Part shown: positions 44,487-56,100 of the stretch, piece after piece
How the letters are laid out: each line of letters opens with the position of its first letter
Position numbering within the stretch: the stretch's first letter is position 1
Assembly: GCA_043804925.1 (NCBI GenBank)
Contig: JAZDIP010000069.1
Coordinates: forward strand, 124,001-188,000
Direction: 5' to 3'
Origin: ChocPot-Mid sp043804925
GTDB taxonomy: Bacteria; Bacteroidota; Ignavibacteria; Kapaibacteriales; UBA2268
DNA: 64,000 nucleotides
Notes under the pieces: model-generated
Seen by the model: the letters and a program-made list of their open reading frames with translations, nothing else
Database searches by the model: none
What the model was told of the DNA's origin: nothing
Made by a program: the position numbers and the translations under genes

Positions 44487-44639
44487 AAAATATTATTTAA
44501 ACAGCTATCTGATGTTTTACCAGATATTACTTCCTGCTATTTGTGTTTTTTACAATTACAAAATTAATTAAATTGCAAAATATATCATTCAAATGGGATT
44601 TCCAATTTTTAAGATTTGATTATCAAGAAGTTTTTTTTT

Positions 44640-44727
44640 TCGTTCAGTCAGTTGTTACAACTATCAACTATAGATTGACGACTTTTGACTGACGATAAAA
44701 GACTATTGACCAACGACTAAAGAAGTT
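44640..44727 (+). repeat. Degenerate heptamer-like tract (GACTAAC/GACGACT family)
   Basis: Loosely repeated GAC(T/G)-A-(A/C)(C/T) units after a T9-10 run. It resembles the clean GACTAAC tract at 56403-56435. The remaining bases in the 44487-44716 gap show nothing else. Confidence 0.45.
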
Positions 44728-45595
44728 TATACTTCCACCTATTATGCTGCCATGTCCAAAGTTCCGGATGTTCCCGGATTGCATCCTCAAGAACATTTAC
44801 ATGTCTTTGAGTTAAAATCTTAATATCATCAGCATTATTTTCAAGGTCATCAGTCTTAAGTTCCTTAGCTTTTACTGTATATGTACCATCCTTATTTCTG
44901 ACAGCAAAACCGTAAATCACAGGTACTTTAAATTTTAATGCCAATGAAGCAGGAGCTTCGTAAGTTGAGGCGGGCATACCAAAGAAGTCAACATAGACAT
45001 CCTTATCCTTTGTTGCTCTCTGGTCAGCTAAGATGGCAACACACTCTTTGTTAAATAAAGCATTGATAATTTTTCTTGCTGCTTTATTCATAAACACAAC
45101 TTCATTACCTGCCTTAGCTCTATATTCGTTTAATACCTTATCGGCAATTGTGTTCTGTTGTTCTTTAACTATTATTTTGATAGGAATTTTGGTAAATAAT
45201 CCCACAGCATAAGCGGCAAACTCCCAATTCCCAAAATGAGCAGAAAGTAATATCAAACCATTACCTCGGTTATAAACATCGAGTATCAAATCAAGATTTT
45301 CATAATGGACATATTTATTAATATCATCATCATCGAGATATTTTAGCGACAGAACTTCTATTAGCACTATACCCAAGTTCTGATAAGATTTGATTAATAT
45401 ATCATTAATCAATTCTTCTGACTTTTCAGGAAAAGCATTTTTAAGATTTGTATAAGTTATATTTTTCCGTTTTGTACTAAGAACCCTTAAAATATTACCA
45501 ATCAGTCTGCCAAGTTCACTTCTTTTTTTAATAGATAATTTCGAAGAAATGAATCCTAAAAATAAAAGTAAATATGTAACAAATTTATTAATCAT
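44717..45595 (-). CDS. Lipid A acyltransferase family protein (LpxL/HtrB-like)
   Basis: 292 residues. One N-terminal membrane helix, then the acyltransferase core: HFGNWEFAAY (catalytic HxxxxE-type motif), ILADQRATKDKDVYVDFFG, and PASLALKFKVPVIYGFAVR. It would transfer an acyl chain to a lipid A precursor at the inner membrane. It lies next to the GT9 gene on the same strand, so the pair likely serves LPS synthesis. Confidence 0.9.
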   Translation of the reverse strand: MINKFVTYLLLFLGFISSKLSIKKRSELGRLIGNILRVLSTKRKNITYTNLKNAFPEKSEELINDILIKSYQNLGIVLIEVLSLKYLDDDDINKYVHYENLDLILDVYNRGNGLILLSAHFGNWEFAAYAVGLFTKIPIKIIVKEQQNTIADKVLNEYRAKAGNEVVFMNKAARKIINALFNKECVAILADQRATKDKDVYVDFFGMPASTYEAPASLALKFKVPVIYGFAVRNKDGTYTVKAKELKTDDLENNADDIKILTQRHVNVLEDAIREHPELWTWQHNRWKYKLL

Positions 45596-45676
45596 ATTTT
45601 TTCAATTAACTATAAACAGATAACTTTTCAACATTTCAAACTCACAAACACATTAAGCTCATTTAAGTATAAACCT

Positions 45677-47104
45677 TTAATATTCATTTGAATTGTCATT
45701 TTCGCTTCTTCTCTTCAAAACATATTCATTATACCAATTTTCATATTGAATTTCATTTTGAGCTGTCGAATGTACCATTTCATATCTACCATAACCTGTC
45801 ATATCAACAAAATGAAAATAAACACCTCCCTGTATTTCAGAATAAAACCAAGATTCATAAGAGCGCGTTTCTCCATAAAAAGGATGCTGTTCCCGTTCGT
45901 CTGGCATACCGTATTTTAACAAAATCCTTCCTCTGTCGGTTTGCCATCCTTTGGTTTTACTAAAAGAAAAAAATCTATCGGCAAACTTAATTAATTCACG
46001 ATATTTAAATAATCCTTCATTAAATACCGTATTCGTATCGGTATCCCGGTTTAACCAAAACCTGAAAAGCAATCTTTTTTTAGCATCGCTTGTAGTCAAT
46101 TTATCAAATTGTTCAATTTCCTGATAACTGGAAATCGGTTTAATTTTTGCAATCTCTATTTCTGTCTGTTCATCTGTTAATGATGCAAACTCACTTCTTT
46201 CAAAGGTCAAACTCTCAAAAAATTGTGGCTTTGCTGTATTTACTTTATCGGGATTAAGTATATAAATTTTCTTTTCGACAGTAATAGAATCTTTTATTTC
46301 ACTTACAGGATATATAATAGTTGCCTTCAAATAATATGACCCTGTTTCAATATTACTTATTTCCATTGAATTTGTGTCAAATAAAAAATTCTTTTCTGAT
46401 TTAATAAACTTGATATTTTCAAATAATTCATTTTCATAAATATCATATAGCCGATATTTAATTGTTATATCAACACAACCCAATTTATCCGGATTACTTA
46501 TTTCAATATAACTATTGAGTTTTTGATTATTTGCCAAAAACATCAGGGATGGTATGGGAACAACAAAAAATTCATTTTTTCTGAATGATTCTTGCCAGGT
46601 ATCTTTAGATTCATTAGCATTTTCAATATTCTGTGAAACTTGCAAACTACTAACATTTATTTTATCTTTTTGTCCCTGCCTAACCAACAAATCAAAATTT
46701 AATTCCAAAATTGAAGAAGAGTCATTAACATCCTGAATAAAGACGTTAATTTTATACTGACCCGGTTGTAAAATAAAATCTTTTTGGCCAACCATTGTTT
46801 TATTAACATTTAAATTTGATTCATCAATTAGATGAGATACAATCCACTTCTTCTCACTTTGAAGCTTAATATTGGAATAAATCGAAACATGAATAAATAA
46901 CTCTCCTAATAGCCCTTTATCGGATTTTTTATATTTCAATGAATTTTCTTCAAACGAATAATAAAATTCCCATCGTGATTTTCCATCAGATTCCCAAAAC
47001 AATCCGTCGTCAATGTTAAAGTTAATCTTAGCCGCAAATAATTCAGTTATTGACAGAATCAAAATGCCGATGATTACAATAATTCTATGTGATTTTTTAA
47101 GCAT
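45677..47104 (-). CDS. GWxTD-domain secreted protein
   Basis: 475 residues from the ATG at 47104 (an adjacent TTG would add one residue). Signal peptide ends at ITELFAA. The C-terminal ~150 residues are the GWxTD domain: FSKTKGWQTDRGRILLKYGMP, then a conserved SYESWFY and IQGGVYFHFVD. GWxTD proteins occur in Bacteroidota/Ignavibacteriota relatives and are of unknown function. It lies downstream of the PorV/Q gene and the large exoprotein gene, which suggests a role with the secretion apparatus or its cargo. Confidence 0.85.
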   Translation of the reverse strand: MLKKSHRIIVIIGILILSITELFAAKINFNIDDGLFWESDGKSRWEFYYSFEENSLKYKKSDKGLLGELFIHVSIYSNIKLQSEKKWIVSHLIDESNLNVNKTMVGQKDFILQPGQYKINVFIQDVNDSSSILELNFDLLVRQGQKDKINVSSLQVSQNIENANESKDTWQESFRKNEFFVVPIPSLMFLANNQKLNSYIEISNPDKLGCVDITIKYRLYDIYENELFENIKFIKSEKNFLFDTNSMEISNIETGSYYLKATIIYPVSEIKDSITVEKKIYILNPDKVNTAKPQFFESLTFERSEFASLTDEQTEIEIAKIKPISSYQEIEQFDKLTTSDAKKRLLFRFWLNRDTDTNTVFNEGLFKYRELIKFADRFFSFSKTKGWQTDRGRILLKYGMPDEREQHPFYGETRSYESWFYSEIQGGVYFHFVDMTGYGRYEMVHSTAQNEIQYENWYNEYVLKRRSENDNSNEY

Positions 47105-47140
47105 CAACTCACTTGAAAATCTAAATTATTAAGTTAAAAA

Positions 47141-47174
47141 TTGCCGTCCCACGTATAGTAAGACGGCAAAATTA
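47141..47174 (-). terminator. Intrinsic terminator downstream of the PorV/PorQ gene
   Basis: TTGCCGTC / GACGGCAA arms (8 bp) with a 13-nt loop, followed on the minus strand by TTTTTAAC. It separates the PorV/Q gene from the GWxTD gene. Confidence 0.8.
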
Positions 47175-47211
47175 TTAATTTCATTGTTTTGTAGTTTGTT
47201 ACAATTTACAA

Positions 47212-48249
47212 CTAATCCAGCCCGACGGCAACACTTAATCTGTTGACCAGTCCTATATCTGCAGTTGGAGTAATGGAATAATCAATTTGTCCTTTAACAC
47301 CTCCTGTTATGTAGCTGAAACCAATACCACCGGAAAAACCAAGCTGGTCATGACCAAATCTATAACCGGCTCTGATTGAAACGAGTTCATTCCATGTGTA
47401 TTCCGCTCCTACAGCAAATTGCTCGGGAGTATCGGATAAAGTCACAAAATCTCCGGCAACAATAACTTTATGCTCTTCCATATTCACAACTTCCGAAGAA
47501 ATTCCTGCACGAAAAACCAATGGCATCGTATATGGATTCGCTAAAAAAGTTACATCCCAGGGAGCGGCTTTTAAATCTTCAATGTACTTTTTGGTTGTTT
47601 TCAAATCCTGTCCTTCATATTCCATTTCGGAACCAAGATTGAAAATGGCAAAACCAAGTTTTATACCCTGTATTTCAGTATCATACAAAGTACCGACATC
47701 GAATGCAAAGCCCGAACTATTCAACGAACTGAATGCATTATGAACCATTTTACCCGTTACTCCAAACGAAAACTGGTCGGTCAGAAAGCCACTTATCGAA
47801 ACTCCGGCAACAATATCATTAACGGTATAATGTGACCCTGTTCCCTCAGGTTGAGCAATCGTTGTTATTGGTATTTTATCGCTGGTAAAGGAAACCAAAT
47901 GAGCCGAAGCAGTAAACTGTTCGCTTATTGGCATTGATACAGCCGCAAAGCTATGCGAAAAACCTGCGAACCATTGAGTATAATGAAATTCACCGTTCAT
48001 TCCCTTAACTTCAGCTACTCCTGCGGGATTCCAATAGAGTGCAGTCAGGTCGTTTGCTATGGAAGAATAAGCACCTGCCATACCCATAGCCCTTGCTCCA
48101 ATACCTATCTTCAGAAATTGAGAACCGGCAGCACCTACCTTTAAAAATTCTCCTGCGGAAGAACCTGAAACATCGTCCTTAGCTTGAACGGAAATATTGA
48201 TGAATACCATTAGTAATGCTAAAGTTGATATAAGTAAAATCTTTCTCAT
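47212..48249 (-). CDS. PorV/PorQ-family outer-membrane protein
   Basis: 345 residues from the Met at 48249, which has GGAG nearby and gives a clean signal peptide (LLISTLALLMVFINISVQA); a start 11 codons earlier is possible. N-terminal mature part has the family signature: KIGIGARAMGMAGAYSSIANDLTALYWNPAG. The rest alternates strands of a FadL-like barrel. PorV/PorQ proteins shuttle or process T9SS cargo at the outer membrane. It lies directly downstream of the 1589-residue exoprotein gene. Confidence 0.88.
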   Translation of the reverse strand: MRKILLISTLALLMVFINISVQAKDDVSGSSAGEFLKVGAAGSQFLKIGIGARAMGMAGAYSSIANDLTALYWNPAGVAEVKGMNGEFHYTQWFAGFSHSFAAVSMPISEQFTASAHLVSFTSDKIPITTIAQPEGTGSHYTVNDIVAGVSISGFLTDQFSFGVTGKMVHNAFSSLNSSGFAFDVGTLYDTEIQGIKLGFAIFNLGSEMEYEGQDLKTTKKYIEDLKAAPWDVTFLANPYTMPLVFRAGISSEVVNMEEHKVIVAGDFVTLSDTPEQFAVGAEYTWNELVSIRAGYRFGHDQLGFSGGIGFSYITGGVKGQIDYSITPTADIGLVNRLSVAVGLD

Positions 48250-48308
48250 ATTTATTTTCTCCATATTTTCTTTATTTTTCATATTTATTACCTTTTTAGC
48301 TGTTTATA

Positions 48309-51300
48309 CTATTCATCTTCAGGAACTAATCTGAAACCACCAACGACAACCGAGAATTTCTTTACTGTTTGAGCCCCGTCAGGAGTTTTAATCACAGCAA
48401 TAAAAGTCTGTGATTGAACTCTTTGCCTGTTCTTCGTCAATAAATCCCATACTTCGGCACCGACTTTATCTTTTTCGGGACTTGTAAACTCATCGTGTTC
48501 CAAAGTTCTCACCAAATCACCCGTGATTGTATATATGTCAATTGTTGCTCTTTTTGGCAATCTCGTGAAATATATTTTAGCATCATAGGGCGATGACTGT
48601 CCTTCGTGAGTTATGTAATATGGATTTGGTACTACACCGATTTGGTCTAATAAATCATCTGTAAAATGTCCTTCGGGTACAACATTCGAATCAATGTAAA
48701 CCCTAATCTTAGCTCCGGGCATCGGAAATCCTAAAGCACCGCCATTTGTTTTGAGAAGTACCTGGTCCCCCGGTTTAGGCATTACCAAGTTCATTCTTAA
48801 CGTATTAGAATCCAATTTCCATTGAGCTGAAGGTCCGCTCAGTCTAAAGTTCTTTGCAAGATCAAATGTAAATGTAACTCCTGAAGCTAAAAATGCATTC
48901 ACGAAGTAAATCGTGTCAATTCCGTCTGTTGACCTGCTATTCAGATAAAATCTTCCTTGTGTACCAATTGATGTTCTTAATCCACGTTTATAACGACTAG
49001 GGTCCAAATTACCAGGTACAGCGTACTTCTGATTTGCTACAAAAGCAGTAGCCTGAGAACCATTAATCCATCCGTAGCTTGATAAATTATACTTTCCGAT
49101 GAATTCATTGCTCCTTTGTCCGAGCATTCCTAAATAAGGATATTGATAGCCAAGACCAGTATCAATTGCCATGTGCTCTATTGGCAAAGGATAAGTTACA
49201 AGTACTGAATCACCATTCAATCCGGGACGCTTATAAGAAACAACATTCTTAACATCCATCAAGAGATAATCACAAACAAAATCTTTTGATGTTCCTAAAA
49301 CTTCTGATTTCAAATTCAGTGTTTCCTGTCCTCCTGCCTTAAATTCAATTAAATACTCTGCGGGACCATTATTAAAACTCCCATAAGTATTTACACCATA
49401 TTCAGGTAATAAACGTAAAGTAGGTTGGATTCCTATTGTATCCTTTGTATATAACTTCATGCCATAAATATCAATTCCTGTTACCTGAGTTCTGTATACA
49501 ATACTTGAATCAAAAGTAGTATTTATATCACTATTAATATCAGTTATAAAGTTAATCGGAACTCTTATATCTCCTCTTACGATTGGACTTGGACGTCCAC
49601 CAAATGGTGGAAAAATTGCAGAGGAATCAGGCCTGTAAACGCCGCCTCTTTGCTGTGCAGTGTAATTGAAGCTAAATCCAAGTGTCCCGTATGCGGGTTG
49701 AGCAAATCCGTAGGTATAATTATAACCCGGAGACTTGAAATCACCCGTAGTAATTATAGATGTTCTGGTTAATACGGTATCAAAACCAAGTTCGGCAGTT
49801 CTAATCAGAATATCTTTAACAGTGTCTTCAATTGCTTCATAGTCAACAACCCATGACTGAGCATTTTCAGTAAATCCCGCCCTTATATAAAACTGGCCGC
49901 TTGTTTGCTCTAACAATGTTTCCCCTCGAAATAGCAGTCTGCCGTCATCACTCAGGTCCTTCATAGTTATTAATGACCGGTACAAACTATAAGGAACGGT
50001 TACAGATTGATCTGAATTCTCTTTTTTTATAGAGAAATTAGACAACATCCAAATAGGATTGAACTCCATTTCTAATGTATGTCCGCTAAAGAGTTGCCTT
50101 ACCCTGTCATTGTCAAGACCGAAAAACTTGAAATTATAAAGCCCTCCGATTCGCAGTGAATCCAAATATATAATTTTAAATTGAGGTGGTTCCATTATAC
50201 TTGCTTCACGAGGATAAGTAGTTACAAAATTAGTTAATCCTTGAGAAGCAGAATTAAGTTTTCTTGGAGTTGGTTGATTGTAGTCCCCCTCATCATAACC
50301 TAATAATTTGTAATAATATGGTACATTATTTATCAATTTCTCTGTCTTAGAAGGATTCAAATTAAAGCTAATCTCTCCTGACCTGTTATCATCGCCTATA
50401 TCGGTAAACCTATTCCCCCGGGTTATCTCTTTCATAAACGGAGTTATTATATCAAACCGGACATCCTCCCTGCCTTCAAAATCCGGAAATTCAGATTTAG
50501 CTAATCCTCTTTGAATATATGAATATATTGAATCGAGTGCTTTCCTGACATTAACAGTATCGCACATAGCTTTTAAAATATTTGTCGTATCATACAATTT
50601 CAATTGGTCCATCACTAATTGTGGAGCCCCATCAAGATATACTACCCTATATGTATCTTTAAGATATTTTATATGAGTAATATGGCTGACCGTATCCGGG
50701 AAATCTGCCGTATCGGTTACTGAAACATTTACAGTCATTCTTCGCCAATAGAGTGGATTATAATCCAATAATGCGCTATTAAGTTTGATTGTCCCTATTA
50801 CCACACTGTCCAGCAGGAATTGTCGGTTTCTCATATCCTCGGGATTATATGGGTCATAATATAATGGAAAATCACCGGATTGGCTCTTGCTTAAATAATA
50901 ATCTGCCCAAGGTTTATAGTATAAGCTTGTATCAATGCCGTAAATAACTACATTCATAGTAGTATCCCTATTCCATATTCTTGATGGAACAGTATTTTGT
51001 GCAATTCCCCTCATATTTTTCCAGACAAATGTATTTGGTCCGAATGGCATGAAACCTTTTGCTATTCTCATTACCTTAATGGCAAAAGTATCCAATATCA
51101 ACTTACCTGTAGTATCCCTTAAGTATTTGCCATCAGTATCCCTTTTATAATCAGGACCAACAATTTCCATTGAATCTATCAACGGCATTGAAAAATCCCA
51201 AGGATCAGTACCTGCACGATTATAAGATTTTCTGAACGGTGTAGGCATTTCCCACTGGGCTATTTGCTTCCATCCCATTGGACCCAAACCTGAAGTATAG

Positions 51301-53078
51301 GCAATCGAAGGGCTGATATCGTCAACAAAAAAAGAATCAAGGTCTGTTCTGCGGGCTCTGTATAGACGAAATCCCATGAAATCGAGTCCTCTTTCGTACT
51401 CGTCATTAGTAATCTCGGAAGTGCTGTCCCATTGAATAGCAACTGCGTGATTTAACGGGTCCCATCTGTAGATTATTGACTTGTCAGGTGGGATTGGCGC
51501 CCGAAAGTTATTATCATAAACTTCCTGGGCAAATTCATCTTTTCTTACGGCTTCAACCAAATCATCAGTCTTACCGGTAGCATCGGATAATACTGAATTT
51601 GCCAATATCATTCCAACAACTGTTCGGACGGTATCACCGGGTAACATATTAAAAGAACCTGTTGCCATCATAAATCTGTAATCACCGGGTTCTCCTTCAC
51701 CCTGTTCAATAACCTGTCCGGACATATAATTATAACGTGATTCATCTTCAGGTATATCATCATTAATGGGCCAACGCCTGAATGTTTTCAATCCTAATTG
51801 ATATTGATTATCATACCATCTCCTGTCCCTTCTTGGATAATTAACCAATCCCGGGTCAAAAGCCATTTCCTTAACACAAATTTCTTTTCCATCAACGGTA
51901 TCCTTTTCAATACACATATAACATACAGTAACTGATTCATTGTTTATCAAAGTATCAACAGTCCTTTCACAATCATGAACCGCAGGACTTTCAAGGAAGT
52001 CAAAGCACAAATAACCAAATCCGTAACCTTTTTCGCCTCTGTCATCATTTGTCCACTGAATAGCCATATTCTTCGATGGGTCTTCATCATAAAACCTTGC
52101 TTTGTCATTTCCGGCACCGTAAGCAGTATTTGGTGCCCTTGCTATATCAACATCCATAACAGGAGCAAGCCAACAATTATACAAAGTATCCTTTGATTTA
52201 TTTATTATTTCGTAGCGGATAAATATAAAATCTTTGTAATCACCAAAACCCCAAGAATAAATGTATTGTTCAAACTGAAGCCGCATCGGATATCCAAGAT
52301 TTCTTCTGTACTCGACACCGCCCTCATAATAGTTCAAGTCGGTATCTTTATATGTTGAAAATATATCCTCACCCGAAATAAAAGCCGGTCCTTTTTTATG
52401 CGCACCTAATCTTCGGTTTTCTACCGAGTCAATATAATATCCATAATACCGGTCTATTTTAATTACATCGCTATCGTTAGAACTGGCATCCCAAATTGGC
52501 CAATTTGGCCCGTCTGCTGAGTTAATTGCTGCACCGTCACTTGTTCGGAAGTCGGTTGAAAAATAATTCCTGTACTTATAAATATCGGTATTATCAATTT
52601 CATCGCCATCCTCGATTCTGCCGGGAACCATCCATGAAGAACCCGAATTTGGATTATATGTAACTTCGCAAAGCTTTGTCAATTTCCTATAAGGCATTGG
52701 ATTATCTACAGTCCCCGTATCTGTCCATATCCATTTTTGTGCGGCAAGCCAAATACCGCCACCAAATAAGTATTGATTTAGTGAGCCACGGGGCCAATAT
52801 CCTCCACCCACATTCCTTGCTACATCGAGAAACAGAATTCCATAATTTGTAACGGGAAACTGAAAATTACTGACAGTATTCCTTTGCAAATCAAAGTTTT
52901 GGGTAGCTGTCCTTTGTACCTGCTCTTTTTTGCCTTTCTTCTCCTTGATAGCTGCCTCCGAAGCAAAGCTATTCAGGATAAAAAATGACAGCATGATTAA
53001 CCAAATCAGAGCAAATCTATTCCGTCTGCTGTCTGCCGTTTGCTGTCTGCTTAATATCATTTTAAATTTTTCTCTCAT
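48309..53078 (-). CDS. Very large secreted protein with VPNPY-type C-terminal domain
   Basis: 1589 residues. A hydrophobic signal segment (FALIWLIMLSFFILNSFA) is preceded by an unusually long N-region; residues 11-19 (RQQTADSRR) are encoded by a heptamer repeat. The body is beta-rich with no recognised domain. The C-terminal ~110 residues contain GVVPNPYYITHEG, IYFTRLPKRATIDIYTITGDLVRTLEHDE, typical of FCB exoproteins (FlgD/T9SS-like tails). It is next to the PorV/Q gene and a TonB receptor gene, and is probably a T9SS-dependent surface protein. ATG at 53078 is the best of two starts (other at 53060). Confidence 0.8.
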   Translation of the reverse strand: MREKFKMILSRQQTADSRRNRFALIWLIMLSFFILNSFASEAAIKEKKGKKEQVQRTATQNFDLQRNTVSNFQFPVTNYGILFLDVARNVGGGYWPRGSLNQYLFGGGIWLAAQKWIWTDTGTVDNPMPYRKLTKLCEVTYNPNSGSSWMVPGRIEDGDEIDNTDIYKYRNYFSTDFRTSDGAAINSADGPNWPIWDASSNDSDVIKIDRYYGYYIDSVENRRLGAHKKGPAFISGEDIFSTYKDTDLNYYEGGVEYRRNLGYPMRLQFEQYIYSWGFGDYKDFIFIRYEIINKSKDTLYNCWLAPVMDVDIARAPNTAYGAGNDKARFYDEDPSKNMAIQWTNDDRGEKGYGFGYLCFDFLESPAVHDCERTVDTLINNESVTVCYMCIEKDTVDGKEICVKEMAFDPGLVNYPRRDRRWYDNQYQLGLKTFRRWPINDDIPEDESRYNYMSGQVIEQGEGEPGDYRFMMATGSFNMLPGDTVRTVVGMILANSVLSDATGKTDDLVEAVRKDEFAQEVYDNNFRAPIPPDKSIIYRWDPLNHAVAIQWDSTSEITNDEYERGLDFMGFRLYRARRTDLDSFFVDDISPSIAYTSGLGPMGWKQIAQWEMPTPFRKSYNRAGTDPWDFSMPLIDSMEIVGPDYKRDTDGKYLRDTTGKLILDTFAIKVMRIAKGFMPFGPNTFVWKNMRGIAQNTVPSRIWNRDTTMNVVIYGIDTSLYYKPWADYYLSKSQSGDFPLYYDPYNPEDMRNRQFLLDSVVIGTIKLNSALLDYNPLYWRRMTVNVSVTDTADFPDTVSHITHIKYLKDTYRVVYLDGAPQLVMDQLKLYDTTNILKAMCDTVNVRKALDSIYSYIQRGLAKSEFPDFEGREDVRFDIITPFMKEITRGNRFTDIGDDNRSGEISFNLNPSKTEKLINNVPYYYKLLGYDEGDYNQPTPRKLNSASQGLTNFVTTYPREASIMEPPQFKIIYLDSLRIGGLYNFKFFGLDNDRVRQLFSGHTLEMEFNPIWMLSNFSIKKENSDQSVTVPYSLYRSLITMKDLSDDGRLLFRGETLLEQTSGQFYIRAGFTENAQSWVVDYEAIEDTVKDILIRTAELGFDTVLTRTSIITTGDFKSPGYNYTYGFAQPAYGTLGFSFNYTAQQRGGVYRPDSSAIFPPFGGRPSPIVRGDIRVPINFITDINSDINTTFDSSIVYRTQVTGIDIYGMKLYTKDTIGIQPTLRLLPEYGVNTYGSFNNGPAEYLIEFKAGGQETLNLKSEVLGTSKDFVCDYLLMDVKNVVSYKRPGLNGDSVLVTYPLPIEHMAIDTGLGYQYPYLGMLGQRSNEFIGKYNLSSYGWINGSQATAFVANQKYAVPGNLDPSRYKRGLRTSIGTQGRFYLNSRSTDGIDTIYFVNAFLASGVTFTFDLAKNFRLSGPSAQWKLDSNTLRMNLVMPKPGDQVLLKTNGGALGFPMPGAKIRVYIDSNVVPEGHFTDDLLDQIGVVPNPYYITHEGQSSPYDAKIYFTRLPKRATIDIYTITGDLVRTLEHDEFTSPEKDKVGAEVWDLLTKNRQRVQSQTFIAVIKTPDGAQTVKKFSVVVGGFRLVPEDE
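53024..53053 (+). repeat. Heptanucleotide tandem repeat (GTCTGCT/GTCTGCC)
   Basis: Four units within the signal-peptide-encoding end of the 1589-residue gene. The same family occurs at 59716-59745. Confidence 0.8.
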
Positions 53079-53134
53079 AACTATTCACGCCATTTATTTA
53101 ATAAAATTTTTTCAAACCGTAAGTTAACGGCAAA

Positions 53135-56100
53135 TTAAAACCAGAAAAACAATGTGAAGAACACACTTCTTGGGTCTTGATATGTTCCCTGGAATTGAAC
53201 ATTTGTACCTAATTGAGTCATGTACGAATCAAACTTCTCTTGTTGGCTGACTACTCCGTTGCCGTCTGTATCTGCATAAACACTATATAATCTGTTACCG
53301 TAATTATCATATTGAGTAGATTGAAGAGTTGCCGCATTGGCAAAGTCTGCATCTTTATACAATGGTTCGGCACTGAAATCACCAACTTTTTTTCTGAAGG
53401 ATAGACCCATATCATCAGCATCACCCGTAGATGTATAAATTGAGATTGCAGAATTCAAATTAAATACATTATATACAAATAATGAAAGCTCTATAGCCGT
53501 TTTACCCCAGGAATCCCCGAACCAATCTTTCAAAGGAAATTGTTTGGAAACCCTGAAGTCAGTTTGCCAGTAATCAGGTCCTCTTTCAGTTCTTATTTCA
53601 CCAATTGCTCTGCCATTTAAATCTGTTTTAGTATATGGAGCTCCCGAGCGCCAAGTAGTAGTAAAGTTCAAATTCACATTTTCCAGCGGCTGAATACCTC
53701 CAATAGCAGGTCCCTGATTGTTTGCCCACATTAAGTCCAATAAAAATGTAACTCTGTGCCGAATATCTCCGGCTGTAGGAAATTCTGATAGCGGAAATGC
53801 AGGTAACTCAGAATATGGGTCTATTGGTGTCATATAGTTATCACCCGGCGATGATGATGTTGCTACTGCCTGTGCCAAAGAATAATTTAACCTCAAACCA
53901 AGATGGTCTTGATATGTTGGCCTTTTATTCAACGTAAATTCCAATCCTTTAATATTTCCATATTCAGATACTGAATACTGGAAATAAGGCACCGGTACGG
54001 CAGGTACATATACCTGTCCCAATTGATTATATACATCTTTATAGTATGCGGCAATAGTAAGAGCAAGCTCATCAGTTAACTGATTGTTATAACTTGCCTC
54101 GTAAGCATTTGTCCTTTGAGCTTCCATGTTGGGGTCACCAAGTATCTGGTTTCCTCTCAACCTGATTGTTGAAAAAGCATCATACATATAGCTTAGTGTA
54201 GGCATCTGGAAGAACAAACCATAATTGATGGTTATATTTGACCTCTCCGTAATGGGATAAGCTACATTAATTCTCGGACTGATTTGCCACTTCAATGAAG
54301 AATTTGAAAAACCTGAATCGGCGGTAATCGAAACAAACTGGTCTAATTGTGTCCTGTAATCTGCCGAAGGTAAAAACATATCAAATCTTAGACCGGGACT
54401 AATAATAATGCCTTTGTATGTAATTTGGTCCAACAAGTATGCAGAACCTTTCATTGGATTATATGACTTGCTGGTTTTCTCCCAACCTATTGGGTCTAAT
54501 GTATAAAAATTTCCTCCCCATTCAGCAGTATAAACATCAAAGAAAGGGTTACCATCCCATGGCAGTCCATTATAATGCCTTTCAAGAGTGAAATATGAAA
54601 AATCAAATCCGGTTCTGAACATATGCCTGAATTCACCCTCGAAGACCTTTGTAAAGTTGCCGTTTGCCGCTAAAGTATTACTTTTTCTTAATTCAAAAGC
54701 ACTCGAATTACCATGCTGATAGAACGCTTGAGTTCTCCCGTAAGGATTGCCTGTACCGGTTGCATCTCCCGCACCTTCGATATATCCAGTAAGCGGATTT
54801 CTCTGGTTAAAATCGTATGAATTATACCCGTCAACAGTCAATGATGTCTTCTTAATAACCTCATAATTATCAACAATTTTATTATTCCCATCTACTAATA
54901 TACTTCCTGAAACCTGATATTTATCCTGTGGATACCATAAGTCAAAACCTGAGAAGTAAGATGGGTCTTCCCATCCAACACGTTTTGAAATCTCCTGATT
55001 AATAGAAGATGTCGAAAATGTTAATTCATAATAACTCGTTGAACTCAATGTATGATTGATTCTGACAAATAATTTATTGTTAAAATCATTTACAACAGGT
55101 TGTTTGGCAACTCTTTCCGGGATTCCGTTTGTAATCGGATTGCCACTATCATCTCTTTTCCAATCACTTTTTTGCCAGTCCCAAATCCAGCCTTCATCAT
55201 TACCATAGAGCCAAGAAGTTGAGGAATTTTCATAATTCAGACTCCCTATACTACCACCTAAGTTTAATTCGACTCCCTGAGCAATTGCGAATCTTAATCT
55301 GCCTTCAATATTCTTTTCCCAGGATTGTTGGTCAGGCATCTGTCCTAAATTATTTCCAATAGGGTCATAAATTTCGAAATCTGGTACATTATATTTTCGA
55401 TATGTATAATTTGTTGCTAAATAAAAAGTAGAATTAGTCAATCCGGGAATTGGACCACCTGTACCAAAAGCAAATCTATGCTGTCCCGGACCTTGAAATT
55501 TAGCTCCATCTCCGGAATTTACGGATTGAAAAGCACCTTTTGCCTGGTCATAAACTAATTTCTTGCCTGATGCCTGTGACCCCCACAGCGGGTCAACATC
55601 TGTTCTCCATCTGACATAACCTTCATACCTGTCCGTTCTACCTTTCTTCACAACCGTATTAACTATTCCACCCATTGCATCACCGTATTCCGCAGAAAAT
55701 CCCCCGGTCATTACCTGAATTTCTTCAGTATCAAATTCTGTTGGACCTCCACTGGAACCAACACCTGTAAATTGATTTGAAACGTCAATACCATCAATTT
55801 TAATTTTCGTTTCATCCGTTCTGCTGCCGCGTATAGAATAGCTCCCGCCACTGCCAACGACACCAGCTGTTAAACCAATCACTGCACCAATACCTTCACG
55901 GGCAACTGTAGCAAATTCATCGCCGGACATCGTTCGTTTCTGTCCGATTTCTGTATTGTTAACCATAACGCGGTTGGCAGTAACAACGACTGTTTTGGTT
56001 ACGACTTCCTTCGAAGACAGTTGAACACTAATTTCCGAGGTCTGGTCAGCAGAAATTTTCACGTCTGTTATTTCGTAATCCTGGAAACCGACTGCTGTAA

